Notes under the pieces: model-generated | Database searches by the model: none | The model's input: the letters and a program-made list of their open reading frames with translations, nothing else | Told to the model about the DNA's origin: nothing | NCBI RefSeq assembly: GCF_009856625.1 | Contig: NZ_CP047241.1 | Location: 2,356,001-2,420,000 of the forward strand | Direction: 5' to 3' | DNA from: Aquitalea denitrificans | GTDB taxonomy: Bacteria; Pseudomonadota; Gammaproteobacteria; Burkholderiales; Chromobacteriaceae | Length of the DNA stretch: 64,000 nt | Position numbers and translations under genes: made by a program | Part shown: one piece after another, positions 56,124 through 64,000 of the stretch | Layout of the letters: each line of letters starts with the position of its first letter | Position numbering within the stretch: position 1 is the stretch's first letter

Positions 56124-57377
56124 ATGAACCACCCTGCCGCCAAGCCGGACCGGGATGAGGTGTTGCGCTATCTGCGCGTGTTTTTGTCGGTAGCCCATAC
56201 CGGCAGCGTCACCCGTTCGTCCGAGCAGATATTCAAGGCCGCCTCGGCCATCACCCGCGCACTCACCCAGCTGGAAGACTTGCTGGGTGTCAGCCTGTTC
56301 GAGCGCCGCCCGCGCGGCATGCTGCTCAATGCCTATGGCGAAGCCGTGCACCGCCGTGCGCTGCGCATTCACAAGGAAATCCAGCAGGCAGCCACCGGGC
56401 TGTGCCAGTTTCGTGGCAGCCGTATCGACCCGACTCCGCTGACCCAGCTGTTACTGGGTGGCAACAAGCTGCGTATTTTTGTCAGCCTGGCCGAACATGG
56501 TCAGTTGTCCCCGGTCTGCCAGCAGCTGGGGCTGAGCAAATCCGGCATCAGCATGTCGCTGGCACGGCTGGAAGAAGCGGTCGGCCAGCCGCTGTTCCGC
56601 CGCATGACCCAGGGGCTGGTGGTGACCGAGGCTGGCGAGCAGCTGCTGCTGCATGCCAAGCGCGCCTTTGCCGAGCTGCGTCATATCGAGGCCGACCTGT
56701 CCGCCCTGCGTGGCAGCCTGTACGGCACCATTACCGTGGGCGCGCTGCCGCTGTGCCGCACCAGCCTGCTGCCACTGGCCATTGCCCGGCTGTTGCAGCG
56801 CTATCCCGGCCTGAAGATCAAGACCAGCGAAAGCCCGTTTGCCGAACTGGCCCGTGGCCTGCGCTGCGGTGACATAGACTTCATCTTCGGCGCCTTGCGT
56901 CAAGGCAATGAAGCGGCACCGTTTTACAGCGAAGCGCTGTTTCAGGATCAGGTGGGTATTTTCTGTCGCCGTGGCCATCCACTGGCTCGCCTGCAACGCA
57001 CGGTAAGGCTGGCCGAGCTGCAAGGCGCAGGCTGGATACTACCGCGTGAAGAATCCCCTGCGCGCCAGGCGCTGATCAAGGCATTCCAACGCGGCGGCCT
57101 GCCGTCGCCCGAACCTTCGGTGGAAAGTGGCGATCTGGCGGTGGTGCGCCAGTTGCTGGCACACAGCGAGCTGCTGACCGCCTGCTCCGCCCACCAGCTG
57201 CATGTGGAAATTGCCAGCGGGGCCATCGTGCCGCTGGCGGTGGATCTGGGAGATACCCGTCGCAGTATCGGCATTAGCCAGCGGCTGGGCAGCTCTGCCT
57301 CACCAGCTATCGAAGCCTTGCTGGAGGAAATCCGCCAGCTATGTGCAGATCTGCCAGATGAAGCCATGGCGGCCTGA
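56124..57377 (+). CDS. LysR-type regulator with two tandem helix-turn-helix domains
   Basis: A 417-residue protein, about 110 longer than usual LysR regulators. Two LysR winged helices can be read: residues about 14-72 (VFLSVAHTGSVTRSSEQIFK, AASAITRALTQLEDLLGVSL) and about 116-174 (IFVSLAEHGQLSPVCQQLGL, SKSGISMSLARLEEAVGQPL). The effector domain follows. The first copy is more diverged. The ATG at 56124 follows GGAGGAGAGACTC. Divergent from the single-HTH regulator, so the gal operon likely answers to both. Relatives with two HTH domains exist near ring-cleavage operons. Confidence 0.9.
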   Translation: MNHPAAKPDRDEVLRYLRVFLSVAHTGSVTRSSEQIFKAASAITRALTQLEDLLGVSLFERRPRGMLLNAYGEAVHRRALRIHKEIQQAATGLCQFRGSRIDPTPLTQLLLGGNKLRIFVSLAEHGQLSPVCQQLGLSKSGISMSLARLEEAVGQPLFRRMTQGLVVTEAGEQLLLHAKRAFAELRHIEADLSALRGSLYGTITVGALPLCRTSLLPLAIARLLQRYPGLKIKTSESPFAELARGLRCGDIDFIFGALRQGNEAAPFYSEALFQDQVGIFCRRGHPLARLQRTVRLAELQGAGWILPREESPARQALIKAFQRGGLPSPEPSVESGDLAVVRQLLAHSELLTACSAHQLHVEIASGAIVPLAVDLGDTRRSIGISQRLGSSASPAIEALLEEIRQLCADLPDEAMAA

Positions 57378-57404
57378 GCCGTCCACTGCGACATCTGCGG
57401 CAAT

Positions 57405-57443
57405 GAAAAAGCGCTGCCGGTTTGACCGTGCAGCGCTTTTTTC
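57405..57443. terminator. Strong bidirectional terminator
   Basis: A 13-base stem (57405-57417 with 57430-57442) with a 12-base loop, A run before and T run after. It ends the LysR gene and serves the convergent siderophore-interacting gene as well. Confidence 0.85.
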
Positions 57444-57477
57444 GTGACCGACACCATCCGCACCCAGGTGGCCTAAG

Positions 57478-57507
57478 GCAGCAGCAGGGTTTTGTTAGCC
57501 GCGCTAT
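57478..57507. repeat. Solo right end of the 22385-22500 repeat
   Basis: GGCAGCAGCAGGGTTTTGTT and the following TAGCCGCGCTAT match the right end of the element at 22470-22500 with few differences. As there, the terminal CTAT supplies the TAG stop codon of the adjoining minus-strand gene. No left end was found nearby. Confidence 0.65.
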
Positions 57508-58241
57508 ACCAGCCGCTCGTGGAAATCCGCCTCACCATGCCGCCAGTAAGCCGCTACTTTCACCCCTTCACGCGGCAGCTGTTTTTCTTCCAGCAACACC
57601 GCGCGTGCCTGACGCATCAGCCCGCCCTCGCCCGCGCACCAGGCAAAGCCATGGCCCTCCGGCACTGGCCAGTTGCGCAGCGCCGCCAGCAAGGCGGCGT
57701 CATCACCCACCTGGACAATGTGCCATGCCGGCTGTTGCGGCAGGCTCCAGGCGTCGGCACTGTCACCGCGCAGCAGCAGCACCTCGACGTGGGCGCTGGC
57801 GGGCAGCTCGGCCAGACGGCGACGGATGGCCGGCAGGGACGAAGCATCGCCCACCAGCAAATGCCAGTCCTGCTGCGCCGGGATGATCATCGAACCCTTG
57901 GGCCCGGCAATAATGGCCTGCATGCCCTCGGCCGCCTGCCCTGCCCAGCTGGCAGCGGCACCATGGCCGTGCAGCGCAAATTCCAGTGTCAGCTCGCCCT
58001 GCTCTGCCGTAGCGGCCAGCGGTGTATAGTCACGCATCACGGTATTGCCGGCGGCATCCTGGAAAATGAACTTGATGTGGTCGTCGAAAGACTGCGACTG
58101 AAAGCCCGGCAAGCTGTCGCCGGCAAAGGTGATGCGGGCAAAGCCGTCGCCGCTGTGCTCTACCTTGCGCACGGTGACATTGCGCTTGGCCAGTTCATAT
58201 CTGACCCGTTCGATGCGGTGTTGCGGCAAAATAGTGGTCAT
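57504..58241 (-). CDS. Siderophore-interacting protein, FAD ferric reductase
   Basis: A 245-residue member of the SIP/ViuB family that reduces and releases iron from imported siderophores. The FAD-binding part (MRDYTPLAATAEQGELTLEF, with Arg-Asp-Tyr-Thr) and NAD(P)H-binding part (HLLVGDASSLPAIRR, FAWCAGEGGLMRQAR) and the C-terminal AAYWRHGEADFHE signature are all present. It is divergent from a MarR gene, with a short palindrome between them that could couple its expression to that regulator. It has no siderophore receptor beside it. Confidence 0.92.
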   Translation of the reverse strand: MTTILPQHRIERVRYELAKRNVTVRKVEHSGDGFARITFAGDSLPGFQSQSFDDHIKFIFQDAAGNTVMRDYTPLAATAEQGELTLEFALHGHGAAASWAGQAAEGMQAIIAGPKGSMIIPAQQDWHLLVGDASSLPAIRRRLAELPASAHVEVLLLRGDSADAWSLPQQPAWHIVQVGDDAALLAALRNWPVPEGHGFAWCAGEGGLMRQARAVLLEEKQLPREGVKVAAYWRHGEADFHERLV

Positions 58242-58257
58242 GGCGACTCCAATTGAT

Positions 58258-58268
58258 TGATAATATCA
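58258..58268. promoter_or_regulatory. Short palindrome between SIP and MarR genes
   Basis: TGATAATATCA is an 11-base perfect inverted repeat between the divergent ATGs at 58241 and 58275, the usual position for a MarR autorepressor site. Another palindrome, GTTGACCTTGTCAAC (58287-58301), lies just inside the MarR coding region. Confidence 0.4.
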
Positions 58269-58274
58269 CCTAAT

Positions 58275-58751
58275 ATGCAAAATAAAGTTGACCTTGTCAA
58301 CAATGTTGACGACACCGCCGAGCAGATTTTCGAGGCCATCCACACCCTGATGCATCAATACCGCTCGCAGCAGTTTGCCGCGATTCGTGACGATGCACTG
58401 GGACTGACCCATATGGAAGGCAAGGTGCTGGGCTATTTCTGCCGCTATCCAGGCAGCACCCAGAGCGACCTCGCCCAGCACTCCGGGCGCGACAAGGCCC
58501 AGCTCACCCGGCTGATTGCCCGACTGAAGGAAGCCGGTCTGCTGGAAGCCAAGGCCGACGAGCGCGACCGCCGCAGCATGCGACTGTACCTGACCGCTGC
58601 CGGGCAGACGCTGCATACCACCTTGCACCAGCAAGGGCGTCAGCTGGCAGCGCGCGCCATGCAGGGTGTGCCGGCAGAACAGGCGGCCAGCCTGCTGCAG
58701 GCACTGCAGCAAATCCGCCACAATCTGGAGCAGGAAGCAGGCAAATCCTGA
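58275..58751 (+). CDS. MarR-family regulator
   Basis: A 158-residue winged-helix dimer. The recognition helix and wing are visible as SGRDKAQLTRLIARLKEAGL followed by ADERDRRSMRLYLTAAG, the signature of the family. The ATG at 58275 has a poor ribosome site; a TTG at 58257 is possible. It probably controls the divergent siderophore-interacting gene, and may respond to iron status or oxidants (inference). Confidence 0.88.
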   Translation: MQNKVDLVNNVDDTAEQIFEAIHTLMHQYRSQQFAAIRDDALGLTHMEGKVLGYFCRYPGSTQSDLAQHSGRDKAQLTRLIARLKEAGLLEAKADERDRRSMRLYLTAAGQTLHTTLHQQGRQLAARAMQGVPAEQAASLLQALQQIRHNLEQEAGKS

Positions 58752-58761
58752 ACGCCAAGCA

Positions 58762-58783
58762 AAACGGCCCTGCGGGGCCGTTT
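58762..58783 (+). terminator. Terminator between MarR gene and convergent transporter cluster
   Basis: AAACGGCCC (58762-58770) pairs with GGGCCGTTT (58775-58783) around TGCG. It ends the MarR gene and perhaps also the minus-strand cluster ending at 58812. Confidence 0.75.
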
Positions 58784-58811
58784 GGATTTGGAGACAAAAA
58801 CCAGCGCCGAC

Positions 58812-59750
58812 TCAGCTCTTGGGCAGGCCGGGCGGGTTGGTGCGGGATTCGCTCACCGCTTCGGTACTCAGGCCCCAGCGGCTGAGGACTTTGGCGTAGT
58901 TGCCGTTGGCAATCTGGCTATTGATGATTTTGCTGATGGCCGGGGCCAGGCCGGAATCCTTGCGCGTGGCCACCGCGATATCCGCCGTCAGCGGCCAACC
59001 GCCGGAGAAGGTACCAGCCAGACGCACCTTGCCGGTGCGCGCCGCTTCCAGTGCGTAGATGGCATTGGGGCCCAGCCAGGCATCGGCGCGGCCGGACTGC
59101 AGCGCTACCCGCGCCACGGCCTCATCGTCAAAATACAGTGCCTGCAACGGTTTCAGGCCGGCAGCCTCGTTTTTCTTGTTCCATTCCAGCAGGATCTGCT
59201 CCTGATTGGTACCCGCGCCCACAATCACCTTCAGCCCGGCGGTGTCCTTGGGCGCATTGATTTTCAGCTTGCTGCCTGCCTTGGTGTAAAAGCCGAGCAA
59301 GTCCTTGCGGTAGGTGGAGAAATCAAATTTCTCCTTGCGCGCTTCGGTAACGGTGACATTGGAAATCACCGCATCGTACTTGCCGGACTGCAAGCCCAGC
59401 GGCCAGTCGGCCCAGGCCACGTTGACCAGTTCCAGCTTGCGGCCCAGGCCATCGGCCACCAGGCGCGAGATGTCCGGGTCGGCACCGATGATGGTTTTCG
59501 AGTCGCTGGCAAAACCGCCAATTGGCAGAATGCCGCCAGCAATGGCCACCACCAAGGTCTTGTCCTTGACGAAGCGGACGTCCTTGGACAGCAGTTTGAT
59601 GGCCTCTGGCACCGGACGGCCCTTGGGCTGGCCTTTTTGCTCCGGGCTCAGGTCGATGCTGCTGGCGGCATGGCCAAACAGCGGCGCCAGCAGGGCCAGG
59701 CTGAGTGCGGCCAGTACGGTACGGCGCGGCAGATGGGTGTTACGCGACAT
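58812..59750 (-). CDS. Amino-acid ABC transporter binding protein, family 3
   Basis: A 312-residue periplasmic binding protein with a signal peptide (TVLAALSLALLAPLFGHAAS) and SBP_bac_3 features (GADPDISRLVADGLGRKLEL, YDAVISNVTVTEARKEKFDFS). The family binds polar amino acids including cystine. It is 55 bases downstream of the fused permease-ATPase gene and would deliver substrate to it. Within the cluster of GNAT, M20 and flavin monooxygenase the likely ligand is a modified cysteine or cystine (inference). Confidence 0.9.
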   Translation of the reverse strand: MSRNTHLPRRTVLAALSLALLAPLFGHAASSIDLSPEQKGQPKGRPVPEAIKLLSKDVRFVKDKTLVVAIAGGILPIGGFASDSKTIIGADPDISRLVADGLGRKLELVNVAWADWPLGLQSGKYDAVISNVTVTEARKEKFDFSTYRKDLLGFYTKAGSKLKINAPKDTAGLKVIVGAGTNQEQILLEWNKKNEAAGLKPLQALYFDDEAVARVALQSGRADAWLGPNAIYALEAARTGKVRLAGTFSGGWPLTADIAVATRKDSGLAPAISKIINSQIANGNYAKVLSRWGLSTEAVSESRTNPPGLPKS

Positions 59751-59804
59751 GATGCTTTCCTTGTTATGGTCGTGACGGTGTGTGAAATTGTTTTATCGAT
59801 GGCC

Positions 59805-61610
59805 CTAGAGCACGCGGGCCAGGAATTCGCGGGTGCGCTGCTGCTGCGGTTGACGCAATACCTGTTCCGGGCTGCCACTTTCCACGATGCGGCCTTGCTC
59901 CATGAACACCACGGTATCGGCCACTTCACGGGCAAAGCCGATTTCATGGGTGACAATCAGCAGCGTGGTGCCAGAGCGCGCCAGCTCCTTGATGACATCC
60001 AGCACTTCCTGCACCAGCTCCGGGTCCAGCGCCGAGGTGGGTTCGTCAAACAGCAGCACCTTGGGGCGCAGCGCCAGCGCACGGGCAATGGCCACACGCT
60101 GCTGCTGTCCGCCGGACAGCTGGCGCGGCCAGGCATCGGCCTTGTCGGCCAGCCCTACCCGCTTGAGCAGCAGGCGCGCCTGGGCTTCGGCCTCGGCCCG
60201 GCTCAGGCCGCGCAGCGCGATGGGCGCTTCAATCAGGTTTTGCAATACGGTGAGATGGGGAAACAGGTTGAAGTGCTGGAACACCATGCCCACTTCCACG
60301 CGGCGTTGCAGGATGTCCTTTTCCTTCAACTCGTGCAGCGAGTGGCCCTGCTGGCGATAGCCGATCAACTCCCCGTCAATGGCAATGAAACCGCTATCCA
60401 CCCGTTCCAGATGATTGATGCTGCGCAGCAAGGTGGACTTGCCCGAACCGGACGGCCCGATGATGACGGTGACGCTGCCGGGCGGAACGGTCAGCGACAC
60501 CGCATCCAGCACCTGCTGATGGCCATAGCGCTTGCTGACTGCATGGATGGCGACTTCCCCGCCCTTGACTGCGGGTATGTCGGTCAGCGCAGCAGGCGCT
60601 GTCACCGTGGCCGCGCCGCTGGCGCTGACAGGCCACCAGCGCTGGCGGGCACGCTGCCACAACGACTGCGGCTGCTGACGCAGCGCGCCACGCGCATAGT
60701 GCCGCTCCACCTGCACCTGCACCGTGGACAGTACGGTGAGGATGATCAGGTACCACACGGTGGCCACCATCAGCAGCGGAATCACTTCCAGATTGCGGTG
60801 GTACACCACCTGGATGGTGTAGAACAGCTCCGGCAGCGCCAGGATGTAGACATTGGCCGTACCCTTGGCGAGCCCAATGATGTCATTGAAAGCGGTAGGC
60901 AAAATGGTGCGCATGGCCTGCGGCAGCACGATGCGGAAAATCTGCCGTCCGCGTGGCAGGCCCAGCGCGGCCGCGGCTTCCAGCTGGCCCTGCTCCACCG
61001 ACAAGATGCCGCCACGGATGATTTCCGCCGAGAATGCCGCCTGGTTCAGGCTCAGGCCCAGCACCGCTGCGGCAAAGGGGCTGATCAGCTCGGTAGTGGA
61101 ATAACTGAACCAGTTGATGCCGGTATACGGCACACCGATATTGATGGTTTCGTATAGATAACCCAGGTTGTTGAGGATAAGCAGCAGCACGATCAGCGGA
61201 ATGGAGCGGAACAGCCAGATATAGCTCCACGACAGGCTGGCCAGCAGCGGCGAGCGCGACACCCGCGCCAGCGCCAGCACCGTGCCCAGCGCCGAACCCA
61301 GCACCGTGCCGATGGCGGTCAGCAGCAAGGTGCGGCCCAGGCCTTCCAGCACCGGGGCGGCCAGAAACCACTCGGCAAACACCGCCCAGCCCCAGCGCGG
61401 ATTGGTGGCCACCGAACTGATGATGGCAGCCAGCAGCAGCACGGCCAGCACGCTGCCGGCAATGCGCGCCGGGTAACGCGCCGGGATGATGCGCAGCCCG
61501 GCATAACGGTTGCTGCCGCCGGTTTCTGCCGCTGCTGGCTCGTTTGCCTGCCGTGGCAGCGGGTGCGGATGACTGAAGGCGATTTCGCCGACTTCGGTAA
61601 TTTCACTCAT
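59805..61610 (-). CDS. Fused ABC permease and ATPase for amino acids
   Basis: One 601-residue chain joins an inner-membrane permease (about 40-310, HisM/ArtQ type with EAAAALGLPRGRQIFRIVLPQ) and a complete ATPase (about 345-600: Walker A GPSGSGKST, signature LSGGQQQRVAIARAL, Walker B VLLFDEPTSALDPE). In most amino-acid importers these are separate proteins. The ATG at 61610 follows the Tat/edge start MSEITEVGEIAF; longer upstream frames are not supported. The next gene is the family 3 binding protein. Confidence 0.93.
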   Translation of the reverse strand: MSEITEVGEIAFSHPHPLPRQANEPAAAETGGSNRYAGLRIIPARYPARIAGSVLAVLLLAAIISSVATNPRWGWAVFAEWFLAAPVLEGLGRTLLLTAIGTVLGSALGTVLALARVSRSPLLASLSWSYIWLFRSIPLIVLLLILNNLGYLYETINIGVPYTGINWFSYSTTELISPFAAAVLGLSLNQAAFSAEIIRGGILSVEQGQLEAAAALGLPRGRQIFRIVLPQAMRTILPTAFNDIIGLAKGTANVYILALPELFYTIQVVYHRNLEVIPLLMVATVWYLIILTVLSTVQVQVERHYARGALRQQPQSLWQRARQRWWPVSASGAATVTAPAALTDIPAVKGGEVAIHAVSKRYGHQQVLDAVSLTVPPGSVTVIIGPSGSGKSTLLRSINHLERVDSGFIAIDGELIGYRQQGHSLHELKEKDILQRRVEVGMVFQHFNLFPHLTVLQNLIEAPIALRGLSRAEAEAQARLLLKRVGLADKADAWPRQLSGGQQQRVAIARALALRPKVLLFDEPTSALDPELVQEVLDVIKELARSGTTLLIVTHEIGFAREVADTVVFMEQGRIVESGSPEQVLRQPQQQRTREFLARVL

Positions 61611-61668
61611 GATGTCTTGTCCTGTGCAAAAGCCGTGGTGGGTGGTCGGCAAGCAAGTCAAAGCGGTT

Positions 61669-62211
61669 TCAAACGGCAATGCCGGCCAGTTCCGTCCAGT
61701 GGGCAGCATGGGATTGCGCGCTGGTCTGACGTGGCACTGCCTTGGTAAACGGCAGGGTGCGCAAGGCTTCCAGATCCCCCTGCGGGTCGAACTGCGCCTG
61801 ATAGCCATGACGCAGGTAGAGCCCGACCGCCTCGGGCTGGCGGCAACCGGTGGTCAGGTAAATCTGGCGGTAACCCTGGCGCTGGCATTGCGCTTCCAGC
61901 TCCTGCAACACCAGCCCGGCCAGCCCCTGACGGCGGAACTGGCTGTGGGTCCAGATGCGCTTGAATTCGGCGGTGTGCTCATCCAGCCGCTTGAAGGCCC
62001 CGCCGGCAATCGCCTGCCCCTGCCGCAGCAGCAGCAGGAAGTTGCCGTGCGGCGGCGCAAAGGTTTCCGGCGGATAGCGCCGCATTTCTTCAGCCGCACC
62101 GCCGGGGCTGAACAGATTGCCGTAGCGTGCGTCGTATTCCTGCGTCAGCTCGGCCAGCATCACGCTGGCGCGCGGGTCGGTGGTGGTGGTGTAAACAAAG
62201 TAGTCACGCAT
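61669..62211 (-). CDS. GNAT acetyltransferase, candidate alkyl-cysteine N-acetylase
   Basis: A 180-residue GNAT: acetyl-CoA motif in RRQGLAGLVLQELEAQ (about 85-100), N-terminal YTTTTDPRASVMLAEL. Together with the neighbouring M20 deacylase, flavin monooxygenase and amino-acid transporter it recalls the Bacillus snaA-sndA-cmo/tcy group, where an N-acetyltransferase protects S-alkyl- or S-succinyl-cysteine before oxidative C-S cleavage. The specificity is inferred only from this gene company. Confidence 0.82.
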   Translation of the reverse strand: MRDYFVYTTTTDPRASVMLAELTQEYDARYGNLFSPGGAAEEMRRYPPETFAPPHGNFLLLLRQGQAIAGGAFKRLDEHTAEFKRIWTHSQFRRQGLAGLVLQELEAQCQRQGYRQIYLTTGCRQPEAVGLYLRHGYQAQFDPQGDLEALRTLPFTKAVPRQTSAQSHAAHWTELAGIAV

Positions 62212-62250
62212 GTGCTCGGTCCATTGCGATGTGTGTCTGGCTGTCGCTTG

Positions 62251-63462
62251 TTATGTGGCCGCCTGTTGCAGCGGCAGGTAGCGCTCGGCCAGGGCCACCC
62301 AGTAGCTGGCGGCCAGCGGCAGGATGGCGTCGTTGAAGTCGTAGCGCGGGTTGTGCAGGCCGGCGCTGTCGCCATTGCCGAAAAACACGAAGCTGCCAGG
62401 CCGTGCCTGCAACATGAAGGCAAAGTCCTCGCTGGCGGTGCGCGGCCGGAAAGCCTGTTCCACCCGCGCCGCGCCCAGCGTGTCCTGTGCCACTTCTCGC
62501 GCAAGTGCGGTTTCTGCCGGGTGATTGCACACCGGCGGGAAGCCCAGGCGGTAATCCACCTCGGCGCGTGCGCCAAAGCTGGCCGCCTGTGCCTCCACCA
62601 GTGCCGGCACGCGCTGTTGCAGCAGGCTGCGCACTTCCGGGCGGAAGGTGCGGGCAGTCAGTTTCAGCTCCACGCTGTCCGGTATCACATTGGACGCATG
62701 GCCGCCGTGGATGCTGCCCACGGTGAGCACGCCCATGTCCAGCGGGTCGACATTGCGTGACACCACCGATTGCAGCGCGGTAATCACGTGGGCACTCACC
62801 AGCACCGGGTCCACTGTGTTATGCGGTTCGGCCCCATGGCCGCCCTTGCCGTGCACGGTGATGTGCGCCTGGTCCACCGAGGCCATGGCCGGGCCTTCGA
62901 TGCAGCCGACATGGCCGCAGCTGACCCCGGGCCAGTTGTGCAGGCCGAACACCGCGTCGCAGGGAAAGCGCTCGAACAAGCCTTCTTCCAGCATGCGTCG
63001 TGCGCCACTGCCGGTTTCTTCCGCCGGCTGGAAAATCAGCTGCAAGCTGCCATCAAACTGGCCGTGCAGCGCCAGAAAGCGGGCAGCGGCCAGCAGGATG
63101 GCAGTGTGGCCATCGTGACCGCAGGCATGCATCACGCCGGGGTTCTGGCTGGCATACGGCAGGCCGGTGGTTTCGTGGATGGGCAGTGCATCCATGTCGG
63201 CGCGTAGGCCGAGCGAACGGTTGCTGCTGCCACGTCGCAAGCTGCCCACCACCCCGGTGCCGGCAATGCCGGTGGTCACCTGATAGCCCCACTGCTGCAA
63301 TAGCGCGGCCACCTTGTCGGCGGTGCGGTGTTCAGCAAACGCCAGTTCCGGGTGCTGGTGCAGGTCGCGACGCAGGGCGACGAATTCGGCATTGGCAGCT
63401 GCAATGCCGGTTTCGATCTGCAGGCTGCGCGGCAACACGGCGCTGTCTAATGCTGCATTCAT
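62251..63462 (-). CDS. M20 family amidohydrolase, candidate N-acetyl-amino-acid deacetylase
   Basis: A 403-residue zinc hydrolase of the hippurate/IAA-amino acid hydrolase group. The metal-binding motifs are MHACGHDGHTAILLAAARFL, FQPAEETGSGARRML and HNWPGVSCGHV. Family members release free amino acid from N-acyl amino acids. Its ATG overlaps the stop of the monooxygenase gene (TGATG). Proposed role: deacetylating an N-acetylated cysteine derivative in a salvage pathway. Confidence 0.9.
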   Translation of the reverse strand: MNAALDSAVLPRSLQIETGIAAANAEFVALRRDLHQHPELAFAEHRTADKVAALLQQWGYQVTTGIAGTGVVGSLRRGSSNRSLGLRADMDALPIHETTGLPYASQNPGVMHACGHDGHTAILLAAARFLALHGQFDGSLQLIFQPAEETGSGARRMLEEGLFERFPCDAVFGLHNWPGVSCGHVGCIEGPAMASVDQAHITVHGKGGHGAEPHNTVDPVLVSAHVITALQSVVSRNVDPLDMGVLTVGSIHGGHASNVIPDSVELKLTARTFRPEVRSLLQQRVPALVEAQAASFGARAEVDYRLGFPPVCNHPAETALAREVAQDTLGAARVEQAFRPRTASEDFAFMLQARPGSFVFFGNGDSAGLHNPRYDFNDAILPLAASYWVALAERYLPLQQAAT

Positions 63463-64000
63463 CAGGCCACCTGCTGCTGGCTGCTGTGCTCGGTCGCTTG
63501 CTGGTAACGGCTTTCCTTGCGCGGCAGGCCCAGATGGTCGCGCAGGGTGCGGCCGTCCAACTGGCGCTGGAAGCGACCGCTCTTTTCCAGCACCGGCAGC
63601 ACATGGGTGATGAAGTCGTCCAGTCCTTCGGCCACCACCGGGAAGCCCAGGATGAAACCGTCAGCCGCGCCCTCGTCCACCCAGCGGATGATTTCCGCCG
63701 CCACTTTTTCACCGCTGCCAACAAAGTTGCTGCGCGGGGTGGCCACTTCCAGCGCCACCTGGCGCAGGGTCAGGCCATGCTCACGGGCGCGGGCCTTGAT
63801 CTGGTCGGTGGTGGAACGGAAGCTGTTGCGACCGATATCGCCCAGCTCCGGGAAGGCCTCATCCAGCGGGTACTGGCTAAAGTCGTGGTGGTCGAAGAAG
63901 CGGCCCAGATAGGCCAGTGCGTCATCGATGGTCAGCAGTTGCTGGATGATGCGGAACTTGGCTTCGGCCTCGGCATCGGTGGCGGCCACCACCGGCGCAA
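63462..64000 (-). CDS. NtaA/DszA-type flavin monooxygenase, 5' end outside window
   Basis: The frame continues to the window edge; about 180 C-terminal residues are visible. FILGFPVVAEGLDDFITHVL and DHHDFSQYPLDEAFPELG match the C-terminal half of luciferase-like flavin monooxygenases of the NtaA/SnaA/DszA/CmoJ group that oxidise C-S or N-containing compounds with FMNH2. It is the promoter-proximal visible gene of the cluster; the flavin reductase partner and the regulator may lie to the right. The N-terminal half cannot be assessed. Confidence 0.85.
   Translation of the reverse strand, partial: APVVAATDAEAEAKFRIIQQLLTIDDALAYLGRFFDHHDFSQYPLDEAFPELGDIGRNSFRSTTDQIKARAREHGLTLRQVALEVATPRSNFVGSGEKVAAEIIRWVDEGAADGFILGFPVVAEGLDDFITHVLPVLEKSGRFQRQLDGRTLRDHLGLPRKESRYQQATEHSSQQQVA

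Noticed and set aside
58287..58301. GTTGACCTTGTCAAC palindrome as a main MarR operator
   Set aside because: It lies within the coding start of the MarR gene; the intergenic TGATAATATCA is better placed, although a downstream site is not excluded.
58782..61157. 791-codon plus-strand frame opposite the transporter cluster
   Set aside because: It covers two genes with clear ABC transporter motifs on the minus strand and overlaps a terminator at its start.
1..64000. CRISPR arrays, tRNA or rRNA genes, intact insertion sequences, prophage
   Set aside because: No regularly spaced repeats, cloverleaf sequence, rRNA motif, transposase or phage structural gene other than the encapsulin and VgrG proteins was recognised on either strand.

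Overview
The window looks like the chromosome of a GC-rich free-living betaproteobacterium, most likely Neisseriales/Chromobacteriaceae (Aquitalea, Chromobacterium or Vogesella type). This rests on the classical betaproteobacterial porin, the acnB/fbp/ftsK housekeeping genes, the wealth of PAS/GGDEF signalling proteins and the sulfonate and aromatic catabolism. Assignment is by gene content only; no rRNA, tRNA, CRISPR array or intact insertion sequence was seen.

Layout. 0-2.7 kb: a minus-strand operon of coniferyl-type aldehyde dehydrogenase, a small Tat-exported protein and a GMC oxidoreductase that runs off the left edge. 2.8-19.5 kb: mostly core genes: a VWA protein, a large PAS-GGDEF diguanylate cyclase, a 48-residue membrane peptide, a single-span FtsK paralogue, aconitase B with a divergent LysR gene, fructose-1,6-bisphosphatase, a double-receiver protein and a LysE exporter. 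19.5-31.7 kb: a continuous sulfur region on the minus strand: a family 2A encapsulin operon (rhodanese, serine acetyltransferase, shell, cysteine desulfurase cargo), then metNIQ, then ssuEADCBF. 31.9-38.1 kb: an amino-acid permease and a histidine kinase paired with a REC-PAS-GGDEF-EAL protein. 38.1-57.4 kb: a tannin/gallate region (tannase-family esterase, porin, gallate dioxygenase pathway with transporter and two LysR regulators), split by an AT-rich type VI secretion island (orphan vgrG, a peptidoglycan-targeting effector, a candidate immunity gene and its frameshifted duplicate). 57.5-64 kb: siderophore-interacting protein with a MarR regulator, then a cluster (substrate-binding protein, fused permease-ATPase, GNAT, M20 deacylase, flavin monooxygenase) that resembles salvage systems for S-modified cysteines.

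How they fit together. Four separate operons serve organic sulfur acquisition or storage: free methionine, alkanesulfonates, probably alkyl- or succinyl-cysteines, and a protein cage loaded with a sulfur-liberating enzyme. The tannase-family esterase would release gallate, which the gal genes take to pyruvate and oxaloacetate. The T6SS island is flanked by two copies of the galC terminator region plus a decayed galC fragment, so its arrival appears to have involved duplication of the 3' end of the gallate operon.
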